From Firmicutes bacterium UBA6132 (GTDB taxonomy: Bacteria; Bacillota_A; Clostridia; Tissierellales; Sedimentibacteraceae): a stretch of DNA of 5,879 nucleotides. How positions within the stretch are numbered: the first letter of the stretch is position 1; each line of letters starts with the position of its first letter. The notes beneath the pieces were generated by a model. It searched no databases, had not been told where the DNA came from, and saw nothing but the letters and a program-made list of their open reading frames with translations. The position numbers were made by a program, and so were the translations under genes. This document shows positions 4,871 through 5,879 of this stretch, piece after piece. The stretch covers positions 1 through 5,879 of the forward strand of contig DIVM01000233.1 of assembly GCA_002435835.1 (NCBI GenBank), written 5' to 3'.

Positions 4871-5821
4871 TTACCTCACAAACATTCTATCTAATTTATA
4901 TATATATTCTATAAGTAATTCTTTAAATTTTGCCGAATCAACTTGAAGTAATACTTTTGGGTATGTTTCATCATATGTTACCCAATCCCTAACATCTGTA
5001 ATTGTGTTTCCTCTGCTAAGACCTTCTGAACAATCCACTTTTACTTCCATGTGTTTATATTCATAAATTTCAGGATGAATTAAATACATTATACTGCAAG
5101 CATCATGTATTGGTGCAAATGTTCCACCGTTAACATGGTCTCCTTTTAAATAAAAATCCAATATTTCTCCAACCATATGGGAAACAGCACCTTGACTATT
5201 TAGCATATTATTAATATCATCTTTGTCCAATCCTGTTTGATGTGTAACATTTAAACCGCTCATTACTATTGGAATATTAGAATCAAAAACAATTCTTGCA
5301 GCTTCTGGGTCAGCCCAAACATTAAATTCTGCACAGGATGTTCTGTTTCCTCCAATAGTTGCACCTCCCATAATAGATAATAGTTCAATTTTATCCACTA
5401 CTTCAGGGAATGTTTTTATTAAAAGAGCTATATTTGTTAAAGGTCCAATTGGAACTAAAGTAACTTTTCCATCAGCATTTATAATAGTGTCTCTTAAAAA
5501 TGTTATGGCATTATTAGAATAAAGAGAAAACTTTGAAGGTGGTAATTCATAATTTCCCATGCCAGTATCACCATGAACATATTTAGCAACAGTTTTCTCC
5601 CTTATTAATGGACATTTAGAACCCTGCGCAACTTTTATATTTTTATCAAAAAAAGAAACTAATTTTAACGCATTATTTGTTACTTTCTCAATACTTTGAT
5701 TTCCTGCAACAGTGCTTATACCCAAAATGTTTAATTTATCTTCATTTGCAATAGCAAGAGAAATTGCTATTACATCATCAATTCCTGGATCACAGTCAAT
5801 AATGATATTTCTCTTATTCAT
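4871..5821 (-). CDS. Ribonucleoside hydrolase (inosine-uridine-preferring NH family, group I type)
   Basis: A 316-residue nucleoside hydrolase that cleaves the N-glycosidic bond of ribonucleosides to give free base and ribose. The calcium-binding motif DCDPGIDD (9-16; Asp10, Asp15, Asp16) opens the protein; Asn40, the VHGDTG motif with His83, MGGA (151-154), AEFNVWADPEAA (164-175, Asn167), and PIHDAC with His239 and Asp240 follow in the family order. A His near 82-83 together with His239 is the pattern of pyrimidine-preferring enzymes such as E. coli RihA/RihB, so cytidine and uridine are likely substrates, though specificity is an inference. No signal peptide is seen, so it acts in the cytoplasm. 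The ATG at 5821 has AGAGGG eight bases upstream. It heads a two-gene unit with ribokinase, two bases apart, which captures the released ribose. The choice among rihA, rihB and iunH names is uncertain, so no symbol is given. Confidence 0.9.
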   Translation of the reverse strand: MNKRNIIIDCDPGIDDVIAISLAIANEDKLNILGISTVAGNQSIEKVTNNALKLVSFFDKNIKVAQGSKCPLIREKTVAKYVHGDTGMGNYELPPSKFSLYSNNAITFLRDTIINADGKVTLVPIGPLTNIALLIKTFPEVVDKIELLSIMGGATIGGNRTSCAEFNVWADPEAARIVFDSNIPIVMSGLNVTHQTGLDKDDINNMLNSQGAVSHMVGEILDFYLKGDHVNGGTFAPIHDACSIMYLIHPEIYEYKHMEVKVDCSEGLSRGNTITDVRDWVTYDETYPKVLLQVDSAKFKELLIEYIYKLDRMFVR

Positions 5822-5844
5822 TTGTTTATCCCTCTTTCTGTAAG

Positions 5845-5873
5845 CATCTAAAAATAAGGCGGCATCAGCCTCT
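5845..5873 (-). terminator. Weak terminator-like hairpin upstream of the nucleoside hydrolase
   Basis: On the minus strand, AAG-GGC and GCC-CTT arms fold around a TGAT loop with a small 1x2 internal loop, followed by ATTTTT. This looks like a weak intrinsic terminator of an unseen upstream gene, or an attenuator in the leader of the hydrolase-ribokinase unit. The minus strand also carries a short open stretch ending in TAG at 5848 that could be the tail of an upstream gene, but ten codons cannot be identified. No clear promoter is visible in the last 58 bases. Confidence 0.3.
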
Positions 5874-5879
5874 TAATAT

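Overview
The window looks like ordinary chromosomal DNA from a low-GC Gram-positive bacterium, most likely an anaerobic Firmicute of the Clostridia/Tissierellia type. This rests on strongly AT-rich non-coding DNA, GGAGG-type Shine-Dalgarno sites close to most starts, sigma-A promoters with extended -10 elements, and LytR-CpsA-Psr (LCP) wall-assembly proteins. The exact genus cannot be fixed from sequence reading alone.

Layout from left to right. Positions 1-3035 hold a leftward (minus-strand) cell-wall cluster. A clear promoter at 3094-3122 reads into two tandem LCP paralogues (3035-2100, then 2077 or 2089-1061), followed by an S66-family LD-carboxypeptidase (994-29) and the first three codons of a further gene that starts at position 9 and leaves the window. 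Positions 3036-3352 are an AT-rich divergent promoter region serving the LCP genes on the left and a cold-shock gene on the right. Positions 3353-3893 carry two tandem rightward 66-residue cold-shock proteins, about 80% identical, separated by a 139-base leader/intergenic segment. A strong intrinsic terminator follows at 3936-3966. Positions 3984-5821 hold a leftward pair: a nucleoside hydrolase whose stop codon lies two bases before the start of a ribokinase. The last 58 bases contain only the leader of this pair, with a small hairpin followed by a T-run.

How the genes fit together. The hydrolase and ribokinase form a short salvage route: nucleoside to free base plus ribose, then ribose to ribose-5-phosphate. 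The LCP pair and LD-carboxypeptidase form a wall group: LCP proteins attach glycopolymers to peptidoglycan outside the membrane, while the cytosolic LD-carboxypeptidase trims recycled or precursor peptide stems. The cold-shock pair is an independent RNA-chaperone unit.

I found no mobile element, CRISPR array, tRNA, rRNA or recognisable riboswitch, and no gene family that I could not assign broadly. Nothing here is convincing as a previously undescribed system. The points worth a second look are the duplicated genes (LCP and csp), the csp leaders, two start-codon corrections, and a shared lineage-like change in an LCP motif.
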